Position numbers and translations under genes: made by a program. DNA of 64,000 nucleotides from Prevotella sp. (GTDB taxonomy: Bacteria > Bacteroidota > Bacteroidia > Bacteroidales > Bacteroidaceae): the NCBI GenBank assembly GCA_022779305.1, contig JALFSW010000066.1, positions 1-64,000 of the forward strand, read 5' to 3'. Below are positions 44,178 through 52,940 of the stretch, one piece after another; positions within the stretch are counted from its first letter, which is position 1; every line of letters starts with the position of its first letter. Under the pieces are notes generated by a model, which was not told the origin of the DNA, made no database searches, and saw only the letters and a program-made list of their open reading frames with translations.

Positions 44178-46253
44178 ATGGAACAAGAACAACATAAAAC
44201 GGAGAAAAAAACAACAGAAAGCCCTGCTTTGTCAGCACTCAAAGACAACCAAATGCGCATAACAGAATTGGTGGATTTGCTGAATACGGCTTCGGATGCT
44301 TATTATAATGGTAAGAACGAATTAATGTCCGACCATGAATGGGACGCAGCCTTTGATGAACTCCAACGACTTGAAAATGAAACGGGATTCAAACTTCCTA
44401 ATTCGCCTACTAACAACGTCAGTGCCGATGATTTAGTTGGGAAAAAGGAGACGCATGAATTTCCGATGCTCTCGCTTGCCAAAACCAAAAAGGTAGCCGA
44501 CCTTGTGAAATGGGCTGAAGGGCGTTCAATTTGGCTTTCATGGAAACTTGATGGACTTACACTCGTTGCAACCTATGACAACGGACAACTCACAAAGTTA
44601 GTTACACGGGGCAACGGACAGATAGGTACAAACATCACCCACCTCTCATCTGCTATTCAAGGCGTTCTCCCCACCATTTCTTACAAGGGGCATTTAGTTA
44701 TTCGAGGCGAGGCGGTCATCAGTTATGACAATTTCAATCGTTTTAATTTGGAGGCAGATGAGGCTTATGCCAATCCAAGAAATTTAGCTTCTGGCTCACT
44801 TGCTTTGAAAGATGCAACGCAAGTGAAAGAAAGAAACATCGAATGGATTCCTTTCACCTTATTATATAGTAAAGAGAATTTTATGACATGGGGCAAACAA
44901 ATGATGTTTCTTGCGGAATTGGGCTTCAACGTGATTGAGCATGCATTCATTCCCGAACCTACTATTGAGAACATCGGCGACTGCATAGAAAAATGGTCGA
45001 TGAGAGTGAATGGTAAAAAAGGTGGATTTCCCTACCCTGTAGATGGACTTGTAATTTGTTATGACGACATTGCTTATGCAGCTGGTGGTTCTGTTACGGG
45101 GCATCACGCAACACGTGGTGGCTATGCATTCAAGTGGCAGGACGAAAGTGCCGAGACTGAACTTGAAGAAATAGAATGGTCATGTGCAGCTTCCACCATA
45201 TCGCCTGTGGCTGTTTTTCGTCCCGTAGAATTAGAAGGAACAACGGTACGCAGGGCAAGCCTCTGCAATATTTCAGAATGCGAACGATTGGGGATAGGCG
45301 GAAAAGGAACACGTATTGCCGTGATAAAAGCTAACAAAATCATTCCTAAAATCATTCATGTGAACAAACGCATTGGCGAACTTTTTGTTCCAGAGAATTG
45401 TCCTGTTTGTCAAGCAAAAACCGAAATTATTATCAGTGAAATAGGAGGAACAAAGACCTTGCATTGCACCAATAGTGCTTGTCCAGCTAAACAATTAAAG
45501 AAAATGACACGCTTTGTATCAAAAGAAGGTGTCAATATTGATGGACTATCTGAACAAACCATTCAAAAGTTTATCAACCTTGGTTGGGTTTCAGACTATG
45601 CCGACCTTTTTCATCTTGCTGACTATGCTGAAACTTTAAAGCAAATGGACGGATTTGGAAAACGAAGTGTGGATAAATTACTACAATCCATTGAAGCGGC
45701 ACGGAATATAGATGCCCAGCAATTGCTTTTCGCACTTAACATTCCTGACATTGGGCGAGATGCTTGTAAACGACTTTTGGCTGCCTACCCTTTTGAAGAA
45801 TTGATAACAAAGGCCACTCAACATCCTAATACACAATCACTCTTTGGACAGCAAGAAGCCGCAGAGGTGTTTAGCCATATTTCGGGAATTGGTCCGAAGA
45901 CGAGCGAAAGTTTGGTGAAATGGATGTCATCGCCTATCAACCAAAATTCGCTCACTCGTTTGCGTACAGAACTCAATGTTTCGCAAACTTCCATAGCTTC
46001 TACGGGACAACGTTGTGAAGGATTGACTTTCGTCATTACAGGTGATGTTCATCACTATAAAAATCGCAACGAACTCAAAGCCTATATTGAAAGTCAGGGG
46101 GGAAAGGTAGCTGGAAGTATTTCAAAATCAACTAATTTCCTCATTAATAATAATGTGGAAAGCACTTCTGGGAAAAATCAAAAAGCCTTACAGTTGAACA
46201 TTCCGATTATTTCAGAAGACAAGTTTATAGAAGATTTCGTCAATGAAACCTAA
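44178..46253 (+). CDS. NAD+-dependent DNA ligase, clostridial-type variant
   Basis: 691 residues with the LigA layout: Ia domain, adenylation domain with Lys in SWKLDGLTLVATYDNG (about 122), OB-fold, a four-Cys zinc finger (CPVC...CTNSACP), HhH repeats and a C-terminal BRCT (about 607-690). Departures from canonical LigA are clear: the usual Glu two residues before the nucleophilic Lys is Ser, and TRGDGxxGED reads TRGNGQIGTN. As recalled, these features and the BRCT wording (FVITGDVHHYKNRNELKAYIE) are those of clostridial ligases. Transfer is suspected. A second, standard LigA may exist elsewhere. Confidence 0.85.
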   Translation: MEQEQHKTEKKTTESPALSALKDNQMRITELVDLLNTASDAYYNGKNELMSDHEWDAAFDELQRLENETGFKLPNSPTNNVSADDLVGKKETHEFPMLSLAKTKKVADLVKWAEGRSIWLSWKLDGLTLVATYDNGQLTKLVTRGNGQIGTNITHLSSAIQGVLPTISYKGHLVIRGEAVISYDNFNRFNLEADEAYANPRNLASGSLALKDATQVKERNIEWIPFTLLYSKENFMTWGKQMMFLAELGFNVIEHAFIPEPTIENIGDCIEKWSMRVNGKKGGFPYPVDGLVICYDDIAYAAGGSVTGHHATRGGYAFKWQDESAETELEEIEWSCAASTISPVAVFRPVELEGTTVRRASLCNISECERLGIGGKGTRIAVIKANKIIPKIIHVNKRIGELFVPENCPVCQAKTEIIISEIGGTKTLHCTNSACPAKQLKKMTRFVSKEGVNIDGLSEQTIQKFINLGWVSDYADLFHLADYAETLKQMDGFGKRSVDKLLQSIEAARNIDAQQLLFALNIPDIGRDACKRLLAAYPFEELITKATQHPNTQSLFGQQEAAEVFSHISGIGPKTSESLVKWMSSPINQNSLTRLRTELNVSQTSIASTGQRCEGLTFVITGDVHHYKNRNELKAYIESQGGKVAGSISKSTNFLINNNVESTSGKNQKALQLNIPIISEDKFIEDFVNET

Positions 46254-46284
46254 ACACATTCTGGGCTTTATCAAAAACGGTTTT

Positions 46285-46336
46285 TACCCAATTCGATCAT
46301 TAGAGACCAAACTGATTGCATTTGATTGCCTGTGCA
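46285..46336. mobile_element. MITE-like element, copy E (one end only)
   Basis: TACCCAATTCGATCATTAGA (46285-46304) matches the terminal repeat in 18 of 20 positions and continues with GACCAAACTGATTGCA...CCTGTGCAG, as in copy C. The similarity then stops and no far end is found. It lies between convergent ligase and 46394-46693 genes. Confidence 0.6.
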
Positions 46337-46393
46337 GTTATAGGGTTGTTATTCAACTTCCTTATCTCTCCTAACGGGCATTAAATGGGATGC

Positions 46394-46693
46394 TTATTCT
46401 CCGCGTTGCACATAGCTACGATAAAGTTCCACGAGATTTTTCAATCCAAAGGCTTTCATGTTGCTGTGATAAACAACATCCAAGCAAAGATCTAAAAGAG
46501 CTCTGTCGCACCCTAACTCCGTTTCGAGCAAAGCACGAAGATTGAACTTTAATTTGTCAAGTGCTCCCTCATCTATGACACCATTCGAATCAATGAGATA
46601 AGAAAGGAGTTGATAACGATGAATGGTTTCAAGATGTTTGTCTGAAACAACGAGCAATTTTGTCCCCGATGCGTTGGCAGGTATTTTATGCAT
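46394..46693 (-). CDS. Hypothetical protein, 99 residues
   Basis: A mostly helical, soluble protein (SDKHLETIHRYQLLSYLIDSNGVIDEGALDKLKFNLRALLE) with no signal peptide or membrane segment. It is the last gene of a four-gene minus-strand set, 27 bases after the amidase gene. I do not recognise the family. Coding is supported by the operon position and ordinary composition. Confidence 0.6.
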   Translation of the reverse strand: MHKIPANASGTKLLVVSDKHLETIHRYQLLSYLIDSNGVIDEGALDKLKFNLRALLETELGCDRALLDLCLDVVYHSNMKAFGLKNLVELYRSYVQRGE

Positions 46694-46720
46694 AATATTC
46701 TTCTATTTTTCTTTAATCTT

Positions 46721-49309
46721 TTATTCCATTAAAAATTGCAAGATACTCCGCATCAATGTATTGCGTTGTTCTTTTTCTTTGATACACTCAAAAGGAAACG
46801 CCATCACAAAGGAACGATAATTGGCACTTTTATTAGCAACTGCAGCCAACCCGCCATCAGGATAACTCAATGCGCCAAACGCACCTGCATAAGCTCGTAA
46901 GACATCGGGAGAATAAGCTCCATAATGTTCCTCATTGATGCTTCTAAAAATATTGAAGTTCATTTTCATTCCATTGATAGTCGTATTCTGATTGTCTTCG
47001 TTGCTGCATTCGTAGCCCACTTTCAGGTAATTAGCAAGCCAATTACGGTCTGCCACAGTCTTCATATCGGACGCAAGATAAGCACCACTTACAAAGATAC
47101 GTCCTTGCCGATTGAGATATTTGGTGATTTCTTCTTGCAATTTGGGTTTCAAGGCTTTGTACCTGACGAGGCTGTAATCATCATCTTTTTCCAAACCAAG
47201 TATGAGATCGACCGCATCATAGTCTTTTAACTTCACATATCTGTTTTCAACCGCCTCACTTGCACAGCTCACAACATTGTATTTTCGTGTCGTGATGATG
47301 GCTTCTGTATGCGTTTTGGTGTAGTCAAAGTCATTACCAGCAATGAATTTCCCCACAAGTTCGTTTCCTCCATAGCCCAACGCATTGTTACCTTCACGAC
47401 CAGCAAGTTGTCGGTCAAAGTTGCTTTGTCTTCCGCTCCATCCAGCCGTAGCTCCATAGCTTATTCCCGGGTCTGCCTCAAGATTAAAACCCTGTTGTGT
47501 TGGCGTATCAATCTGTGCTGGAGAAGCTAAGCGGTGGAAACCATTGATAACCAAAATGGTTTGTTTTGCACCTTCTTGATGATAGGCTGAAAGAATTTCC
47601 GTGGAAAAACTTTCTCCCCCCTTGTTGCAAGCTGTAACCTTGAAATTATAAATAATGTTGGGTTCTAACTTCAGTTCGAAATGCTTTTTCTTCGTGTTCA
47701 CCCCATTGTCAAACCCTCCTGTACCGATGGCAGTATAAACATTGAACGATTTTGCATCGGCGGTTTCCTCCAAAGGATCTTCCACACTGTTCCAACTTAA
47801 ACGCACTTTGTTTTTCGACACAAATTCAATTCTAAAATTATTGGGCGCAAGTGGTTGCACAACATAGCGAGTGTCATGAAGTTCGGATGAATATTTCAGA
47901 ATGGTTTTGTAGATAGAACGTGCGAATGCAAACTTAAAATTTGGGTCGTGCCCCAATCTGATGTCTTGAAAGTTTTGATGCGAAAGTGTTTCAATAATGG
48001 TTGAAGGAACGGCAGGAAGGCGTGTTTCGCTATAATTCTGATCGGTTATTGAACGTATGTTCCACGTTCGTTTGAAAGTGGCTTCAAGGTCTTTTTTGAT
48101 ATTGCCTACTAATTGTTCTGCCAAAATTCTTGAAGCATCGCGCGACATCCCCGTAGCCAAGGTTGGTTCACCATTTTTTGTGGTATAAATACCTAATGTT
48201 CCTACAATTCCCCCATCGGCTTTGTAGCCAGCATCACTGTGAATTGCCAGTGCCATTTCGAGCGGCACACGTTTGCCGGCTTTGTTGGGAACGTAAGATG
48301 ACCCACCTGCCAACCAGTTTGTGAAGAGCGATCGTGCATTAATATCGTCATTATAGTCATTTGTTCCATCGCTCTTGCTATAAACATCAATAGGTGCTCC
48401 TGCCCATTGAGTATAATAACGTGCACCTTCTAATGCACGTGGTAATTGACTGGTGCTCCCCTCTCGTTCGATGTTGCCCATACCACCACCGAATCGCACT
48501 GCATCGGTAGTAACAACGCCTTTCGTCTTGCTATAATTCGTGATGACAACCCGATTATAAATGTTACACCCTTTGTCAAACTCAAAAGTACCAAGATAAA
48601 CCCAGGTGCCTCCACCCATTTGTTGGTTCACACGAAAGACGGTTTCTTGTCCTTTGTGATTCACAATGTATTCCACCTCGTCTGTACTGTTGGGTAAAGT
48701 CTTGTAGCTCACATAGACTGCATACTTTCCTGCTGCTTTCAGATTAGGCTGATAAACGGCAAAACTAGCTGCGCCTTCATTATTTGTAGTTTCTATTTCA
48801 CGGACAGTACCTGTTTGAAATGGATTTTCGCCTTGCTTATAGGTAACAGAACGAAAAGCAAAACCATTGCCCGCAGACATACGCCAGTGCATTTTTCCGT
48901 TGTTGGTTTCGGTGTAATAACGTCCTGCATCATCGTTATCAACAATGATTTCTTGTTTTTGCCAATCTCTTTCACGTGGAGAAACAACCACAGCACCAGC
49001 GTTTTCGAGCATCGGGAAGAGATAAGGTACAACGAATGTTTGGGTGAAAAGGTCTTCTGTTGTTCCGAAAAGATTAGGGCGTTGCCACTTCCATTGTCTC
49101 GTTTTTTGGTCATAATAGCGACCATGTGAAGCCCATATGGAAAAGTGTCTACCTTCTAATCCTCGTTTTATGCGGTTGGGGCGTGAAATATTTTTCACCC
49201 ATTGTTTTTCTTTCGAGACGTGCTTTCCCCATGCGGGAAGTTTGTCTTTGGCTTGAAGAGAAGCACAAAGAAACATTGAAAGCATAAGGAGAAAGAGATT
49301 TTTTTTCAT
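46721..49309 (-). CDS. N-acetylmuramoyl-L-alanine amidase with inserted golvesin-like domain
   Basis: An 862-residue exported protein with a signal peptide ending near LQA-KD. An amidase_3-type catalytic domain seems split: His62 in SHGRYYD and Glu113 in SPRERDW precede, while His357 in ALAIHSDAGY and Glu440 in PSTIIETLSH follow, a domain of about 160 residues (about 117-278) resembling golvesin/xanthan-lyase modules. A fibronectin-III-like region (about 495-595) and a C-terminal Rossmann-like domain follow. It probably cleaves peptidoglycan stem peptides. Database labels for relatives vary (xanthan lyase, golvesin-like). It lies 24 bases after the acyltransferase gene. Confidence 0.78.
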   Translation of the reverse strand: MKKNLFLLMLSMFLCASLQAKDKLPAWGKHVSKEKQWVKNISRPNRIKRGLEGRHFSIWASHGRYYDQKTRQWKWQRPNLFGTTEDLFTQTFVVPYLFPMLENAGAVVVSPRERDWQKQEIIVDNDDAGRYYTETNNGKMHWRMSAGNGFAFRSVTYKQGENPFQTGTVREIETTNNEGAASFAVYQPNLKAAGKYAVYVSYKTLPNSTDEVEYIVNHKGQETVFRVNQQMGGGTWVYLGTFEFDKGCNIYNRVVITNYSKTKGVVTTDAVRFGGGMGNIEREGSTSQLPRALEGARYYTQWAGAPIDVYSKSDGTNDYNDDINARSLFTNWLAGGSSYVPNKAGKRVPLEMALAIHSDAGYKADGGIVGTLGIYTTKNGEPTLATGMSRDASRILAEQLVGNIKKDLEATFKRTWNIRSITDQNYSETRLPAVPSTIIETLSHQNFQDIRLGHDPNFKFAFARSIYKTILKYSSELHDTRYVVQPLAPNNFRIEFVSKNKVRLSWNSVEDPLEETADAKSFNVYTAIGTGGFDNGVNTKKKHFELKLEPNIIYNFKVTACNKGGESFSTEILSAYHQEGAKQTILVINGFHRLASPAQIDTPTQQGFNLEADPGISYGATAGWSGRQSNFDRQLAGREGNNALGYGGNELVGKFIAGNDFDYTKTHTEAIITTRKYNVVSCASEAVENRYVKLKDYDAVDLILGLEKDDDYSLVRYKALKPKLQEEITKYLNRQGRIFVSGAYLASDMKTVADRNWLANYLKVGYECSNEDNQNTTINGMKMNFNIFRSINEEHYGAYSPDVLRAYAGAFGALSYPDGGLAAVANKSANYRSFVMAFPFECIKEKEQRNTLMRSILQFLME

Positions 49310-49333
49310 TGCTACAATCTTTTTCTTGTTTTA

Positions 49334-49888
49334 TTAGATTTCTCCTATAGAAAATAAATGCGGATGTTTGCCCTTGAAGTCCTTATAATAGCATTTGATT
49401 TCTGTCATATCTTTGTCTAAATCTCCACTTGGAAGGATTATTTTTGTGCAAACGATGCGCTTCGTTGGATAATCAATCGCACACAAGAGAATAGGTATTT
49501 GCGCCTTGAGTGCAATAAAATAGAAGCCTTTTTTCCAATCAGGATTGAGTGAGCGTGTGCCTTCTGGTGTAATGGCAAGTTTGAAACTATCTGACTGAAT
49601 GGCATATTGGGCAAGTTGGTCGGTCATACTTGTTTTCTTGCTGCGATTTACGGGTATTCCACCCAATCGTCTGAAACACCAACCCAAAGGTCCCACGAAC
49701 CATTCTTTCTTCATCAAAAAGTTACTGCCCAAACCTGTTGCTTGGTTGTAAAGCTGCCCGATGATGAAATCCCAATTGCTTGTGTGTGGTGCAATACAAA
49801 TAATATATTTCTGTGGAAATTCTACGCTGACCTCCACAGACCATCCCATGACTTTATATAAAAGCCATGAGGAAATGTTTTTAAGCAT
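49334..49888 (-). CDS. PlsC-like 1-acyl-glycerol-3-phosphate acyltransferase family protein
   Basis: A 184-residue protein of the PlsC/LPLAT superfamily. The catalytic HxxxxD is in IAPHTSNWDFIIG (about residues 35-40) and the second motif is PEGTRSLNPDWKKGFYFIA. It is shorter than typical PlsC (about 240 residues) and resembles small glycerol acyltransferase-like proteins of Bacteroidota. It transfers an acyl chain to a lipid acceptor at the inner membrane; the exact acceptor is not known. It starts 4 bases after the 90-residue gene. Confidence 0.85.
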   Translation of the reverse strand: MLKNISSWLLYKVMGWSVEVSVEFPQKYIICIAPHTSNWDFIIGQLYNQATGLGSNFLMKKEWFVGPLGWCFRRLGGIPVNRSKKTSMTDQLAQYAIQSDSFKLAITPEGTRSLNPDWKKGFYFIALKAQIPILLCAIDYPTKRIVCTKIILPSGDLDKDMTEIKCYYKDFKGKHPHLFSIGEI

Positions 49889-49892
49889 AAAC

Positions 49893-50165
49893 TTATCCTA
49901 AATTACAGATTTGATCAACAATCTCGTTGGCTTCTTTTGAAAAGCTATTTTTTAATTCTTGAAAGTAAAGACGAGGTTTCATGCCTGGTTGAACGTGTGA
50001 AATGCGATTGATATAATTGCTATTCAGACGGACGATAGAAGTCAAAAGTGCTTCTACGTTTTCTGGATTTACCTCATTATTATATAAAGAAACGGCGATG
50101 GTTTCAGCAAAAAGATCACCACAAATGCAGTGTATTGTACGCTTTAAATCTCTTTTATTACTCAT
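49893..50165 (-). CDS. Hypothetical protein, 90 residues
   Basis: A small soluble helical protein (KRDLKRTIHCICGDLFAETIAVSLYN) with two cysteines near the start and no membrane segment. It opens the operon with the acyltransferase, amidase and 99-residue genes and has a good promoter about 45 bases upstream. Family not recognised by me, although the close operon packing supports coding. Confidence 0.65.
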   Translation of the reverse strand: MSNKRDLKRTIHCICGDLFAETIAVSLYNNEVNPENVEALLTSIVRLNSNYINRISHVQPGMKPRLYFQELKNSFSKEANEIVDQICNLG

Positions 50166-50208
50166 TGTTTTATGTCGTTTAAATGATGGATAAAATATCT
50201 TTAGAGGT

Positions 50209-50240
50209 CAAAGATATATAAAAAAAGATGATTGTGCAAT
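50209..50240 (-). promoter_or_regulatory. Promoter of the four-gene amidase operon
   Basis: On the minus strand ATTG (50237-50240), 20 bases, TATCTTTG (50209-50216). Confidence 0.65.
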
Positions 50241-50286
50241 TAAAACAATGAAAATTAGAGATAAAATCTTAAATTAGTTTTTTTAT

Positions 50287-50317
50287 TCTGAAATGTCGGA
50301 GAAAAAATGTAATTTTG
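50287..50317 (+). promoter_or_regulatory. Promoter of pfp
   Basis: TCTG (50287-50290), 19 bases, TAATTTTG (50310-50317). The predicted start point is downstream of an earlier in-frame start, so the ATG at 50366 is preferred. Leader about 43 bases. Confidence 0.6.
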
Positions 50318-50365
50318 CAGTATCATAATAGATTGTTTAAATTAGTAGAAAGATTAATTGAAAGT

Positions 50366-52009
50366 ATGAACACTAGCGCATTACAAAAGGAAAGGGCAAA
50401 TTATCGGCCCAAATTGCCAAAAGGACTTCAGGGTGCAGTAAAAATCAAAGAAGGAGAACCAACACAAAGCGTTGATAACCACGAAGAAATCAAAAACTTA
50501 TTTCCCCATACATACGGAATGCCTCTCGTTGAGTTTATTCCTGCAGAAGAAGCGATCACGCTCAAGATGAACGTGGGTGTTATTCTGTCGGGTGGTCAGG
50601 CTCCTGGAGGACACAATGTAATTTCTGGTTTGTTTGACGAATTGAAGAAACTCAACCCAGAAAACCGCCTTTATGGGTTCTTGATGGGTCCTGGCGGATT
50701 AGTAGATCATAAATACAAAGAAATAACCGCAGAGTTGATAAATGAATATCGCAACACTGGCGGATTTGATTTGATTGGTTCTGGTAGAACGAAATTAGAA
50801 GAAGTTGAGCAATTTGAAAAAGGTTTAGAAATCATTCGCGAACTTGACATCAAAGCATTGGTAATCATTGGGGGCGACGATTCAAACACAAATGCTTGTG
50901 TGCTTGCCGAATACTATGCAGCAAAGAACTATGGTGTGCAGGTTATCGGCTGTCCAAAAACCATTGATGGCGACCTCAAAAACGACCAAATTGAAACCTC
51001 TTTCGGTTTTGATACCGCTACCAAAACCTATTCTGAAATCATTGGTAACATTGAGCGAGATTGTAATTCAGCACGCAAATATTGGCATTTTATTAAGTTG
51101 ATGGGGCGCTCTGCCTCTCATATTGCGCTTGAATGTGCTTTGCAGACACAGCCCAACATCTGTCTTATCTCGGAAGAAATCGAAGCAAAGGATTTAAGTC
51201 TGAATGATATTGTTGAAGACATTGCCAAAGTAGTGGCTTGCCGAGCTGAAGACAACCGCAATTATGGCGTTGTTCTTATTCCTGAAGGATTGATTGAGTT
51301 TGTTCCTGCAATTGGACGTTTGATTCAAGAATTGAACGATTTGCTTGCAACAAAGGGCAACGAGTACAAAGATCTTGATGCAAAGGCACAGCGTGCATAC
51401 ATTTTAGAGCATCTTTCTCCAGCGAATAAGGCTACATTTGAGACTCTTCCAAAGGACGTTGCACGCCAATTGTCGCTCGAGCGTGACCCACACGGAAACG
51501 TACAAGTTTCACTCATTGAAACAGAAAAGCTCATTTCGGATATGGTCGCAATGAAGCTGGAACAATGGGCAGAAGAAGGAAAGTATAATGGTAGTTTTGC
51601 TGCATTGCATCATTTCCTTGGTTACGAAGGTCGTTGTGCTGCACCATCTAATTTCGATGCTGACTATTGCTATGCTTTGGGAACATCGGCAGTGCAACTG
51701 ATTGCCAATGGCAAAACAGGTTATATGGCAATTGTAAAAAACACAACTGCAAAATCAGATGAATGGATTGCTGGTGGTGTTCCAATTACAATGATGATGA
51801 ACATGGAGCGTCGCAATGGTGAGATGAAACCAGTTATTCGTAAGGCGTTGGTTGAGCTTGAAGGTGCGCCTTTCAAAGCCTTTGCTGCAAAACGCGACTT
51901 GTGGGCTAAACAAACAAGTTATATTTATCCAGGTCCTGTTCAATATTGGGGACCATCTGAAGTTTGCGACCAAACAACAAAAACTTTAGCATTGGAACAA
52001 GGAAAATAA
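50366..52009 (+). CDS. pfp: Diphosphate--fructose-6-phosphate 1-phosphotransferase
   Basis: The 547-residue long-form PPi-dependent phosphofructokinase, a reversible glycolytic step using pyrophosphate. The diagnostic GGDDSNTNA carries the Asp that replaces the ATP-site Gly. PKTIDGDLKN follows, then the substrate motif MGRSASHIALEC. The N-terminal LSGGQAPGGHNVI is the phosphate-binding loop. Length and motifs match the plant-beta-like PFP of Bacteroidales. Monocistronic or loosely linked to GH25 downstream. Confidence 0.96.
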   Translation: MNTSALQKERANYRPKLPKGLQGAVKIKEGEPTQSVDNHEEIKNLFPHTYGMPLVEFIPAEEAITLKMNVGVILSGGQAPGGHNVISGLFDELKKLNPENRLYGFLMGPGGLVDHKYKEITAELINEYRNTGGFDLIGSGRTKLEEVEQFEKGLEIIRELDIKALVIIGGDDSNTNACVLAEYYAAKNYGVQVIGCPKTIDGDLKNDQIETSFGFDTATKTYSEIIGNIERDCNSARKYWHFIKLMGRSASHIALECALQTQPNICLISEEIEAKDLSLNDIVEDIAKVVACRAEDNRNYGVVLIPEGLIEFVPAIGRLIQELNDLLATKGNEYKDLDAKAQRAYILEHLSPANKATFETLPKDVARQLSLERDPHGNVQVSLIETEKLISDMVAMKLEQWAEEGKYNGSFAALHHFLGYEGRCAAPSNFDADYCYALGTSAVQLIANGKTGYMAIVKNTTAKSDEWIAGGVPITMMMNMERRNGEMKPVIRKALVELEGAPFKAFAAKRDLWAKQTSYIYPGPVQYWGPSEVCDQTTKTLALEQGK

Positions 52010-52015
52010 ACTTCC

Positions 52016-52041
52016 AAGTGCTTATAAATAAGGTTTATAAG
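52016..52041. repeat. CTTATAAA inverted repeat between pfp and GH25
   Basis: CTTATAAA (52021-52028) and TTTATAAG (52034-52041) flank a 5-base loop, and the left side is preceded by AAGTG as in the intergenic AARTAYTTATAAAT motif. No T-run follows. Confidence 0.5.
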
Positions 52042-52067
52042 TAAAGCAAAAAAGAAATATTAAAGCA

Positions 52068-52940
52068 ATGGATGTTCCTAAAAAACACACAAAATCTTGC
52101 TCTTTTGCTCGGCAATTGAGAAAGAATAAATGGTGGATTATAGGAACATCTCTTGCTTTTTTTTATTGTTTTTTCTACTACCTATTTTTGGTTTCACCCT
52201 CTGGTTTTCGATGGAGAGCCATTTATGGCGACCCTGATTATCCTAAAGGCTATGAAATTCATGGCATAGATATTAGTCATCACCAAGGCGAAATTAATTG
52301 GAACAGACTCAAGAATGCAATGGTTGAACAGTCGCCCATTCGTTTTGTCTTCATGAAAGCAACCGAAGGCGACGGACATGTAGATAAAAAGTTTAAAGAA
52401 AATTTTGAGAATGTAAAAGAGGCTGGGCTTATCCGTGGTGTGTATCACTTTTGGAGCAACCAATCTTCACCACGCCGACAAGCCTATTTTTTCTTAGCCA
52501 TGAGTCCATTGAGCCCTGGCGACCTTCCACCTGTGTTAGATGTGGAAATCAAACCAACGGATATAAGCATTGAAGAATTTCAACAAAATCTTCTCACGTG
52601 GCTTCATATCGTGGAAGATCGATACCACGTAAAACCCATTATTTACACCTACTATAAGTTCAAAGATGAATATCTTTCAGATGCACGGTTTGATGATTAT
52701 CCATATTGGATAGCACATTATTATGTTAAAAACATGGAATATAAAGGCTATTGGAGCTTTTGGCAGCACACAGATGCAGGAAAACTGCCAGGCATTGCGG
52801 GTTATGTGGATCTTAACATCTTCAACGGAAGTCTATATGATCTGCGCCAAATGCTCATTCCCGAACCTACACCCGTTGCAGAACAAGACAGCACCAGTCT
52901 GAAAGTGTTTGCTGATGACACAATTGCAATCCAAGACTAA
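52068..52940 (+). CDS. GH25 family lysozyme
   Basis: A 290-residue membrane-anchored muramidase. A basic N-terminus and one membrane helix (about 23-43) lead to a GH25 barrel with GIDISHHQGEINW, VFMKATEGDG, GVYHFWS, the catalytic LDVEIK and YWSFWQHTDAGKLPG. It cleaves the beta-1,4 bond between N-acetylmuramic acid and N-acetylglucosamine. Retention in the inner membrane facing the periplasm suggests a cell-wall remodelling role, though defence against other bacteria is possible. Its last 74 bases overlap the convergent prmA. Confidence 0.92.
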   Translation: MDVPKKHTKSCSFARQLRKNKWWIIGTSLAFFYCFFYYLFLVSPSGFRWRAIYGDPDYPKGYEIHGIDISHHQGEINWNRLKNAMVEQSPIRFVFMKATEGDGHVDKKFKENFENVKEAGLIRGVYHFWSNQSSPRRQAYFFLAMSPLSPGDLPPVLDVEIKPTDISIEEFQQNLLTWLHIVEDRYHVKPIIYTYYKFKDEYLSDARFDDYPYWIAHYYVKNMEYKGYWSFWQHTDAGKLPGIAGYVDLNIFNGSLYDLRQMLIPEPTPVAEQDSTSLKVFADDTIAIQD

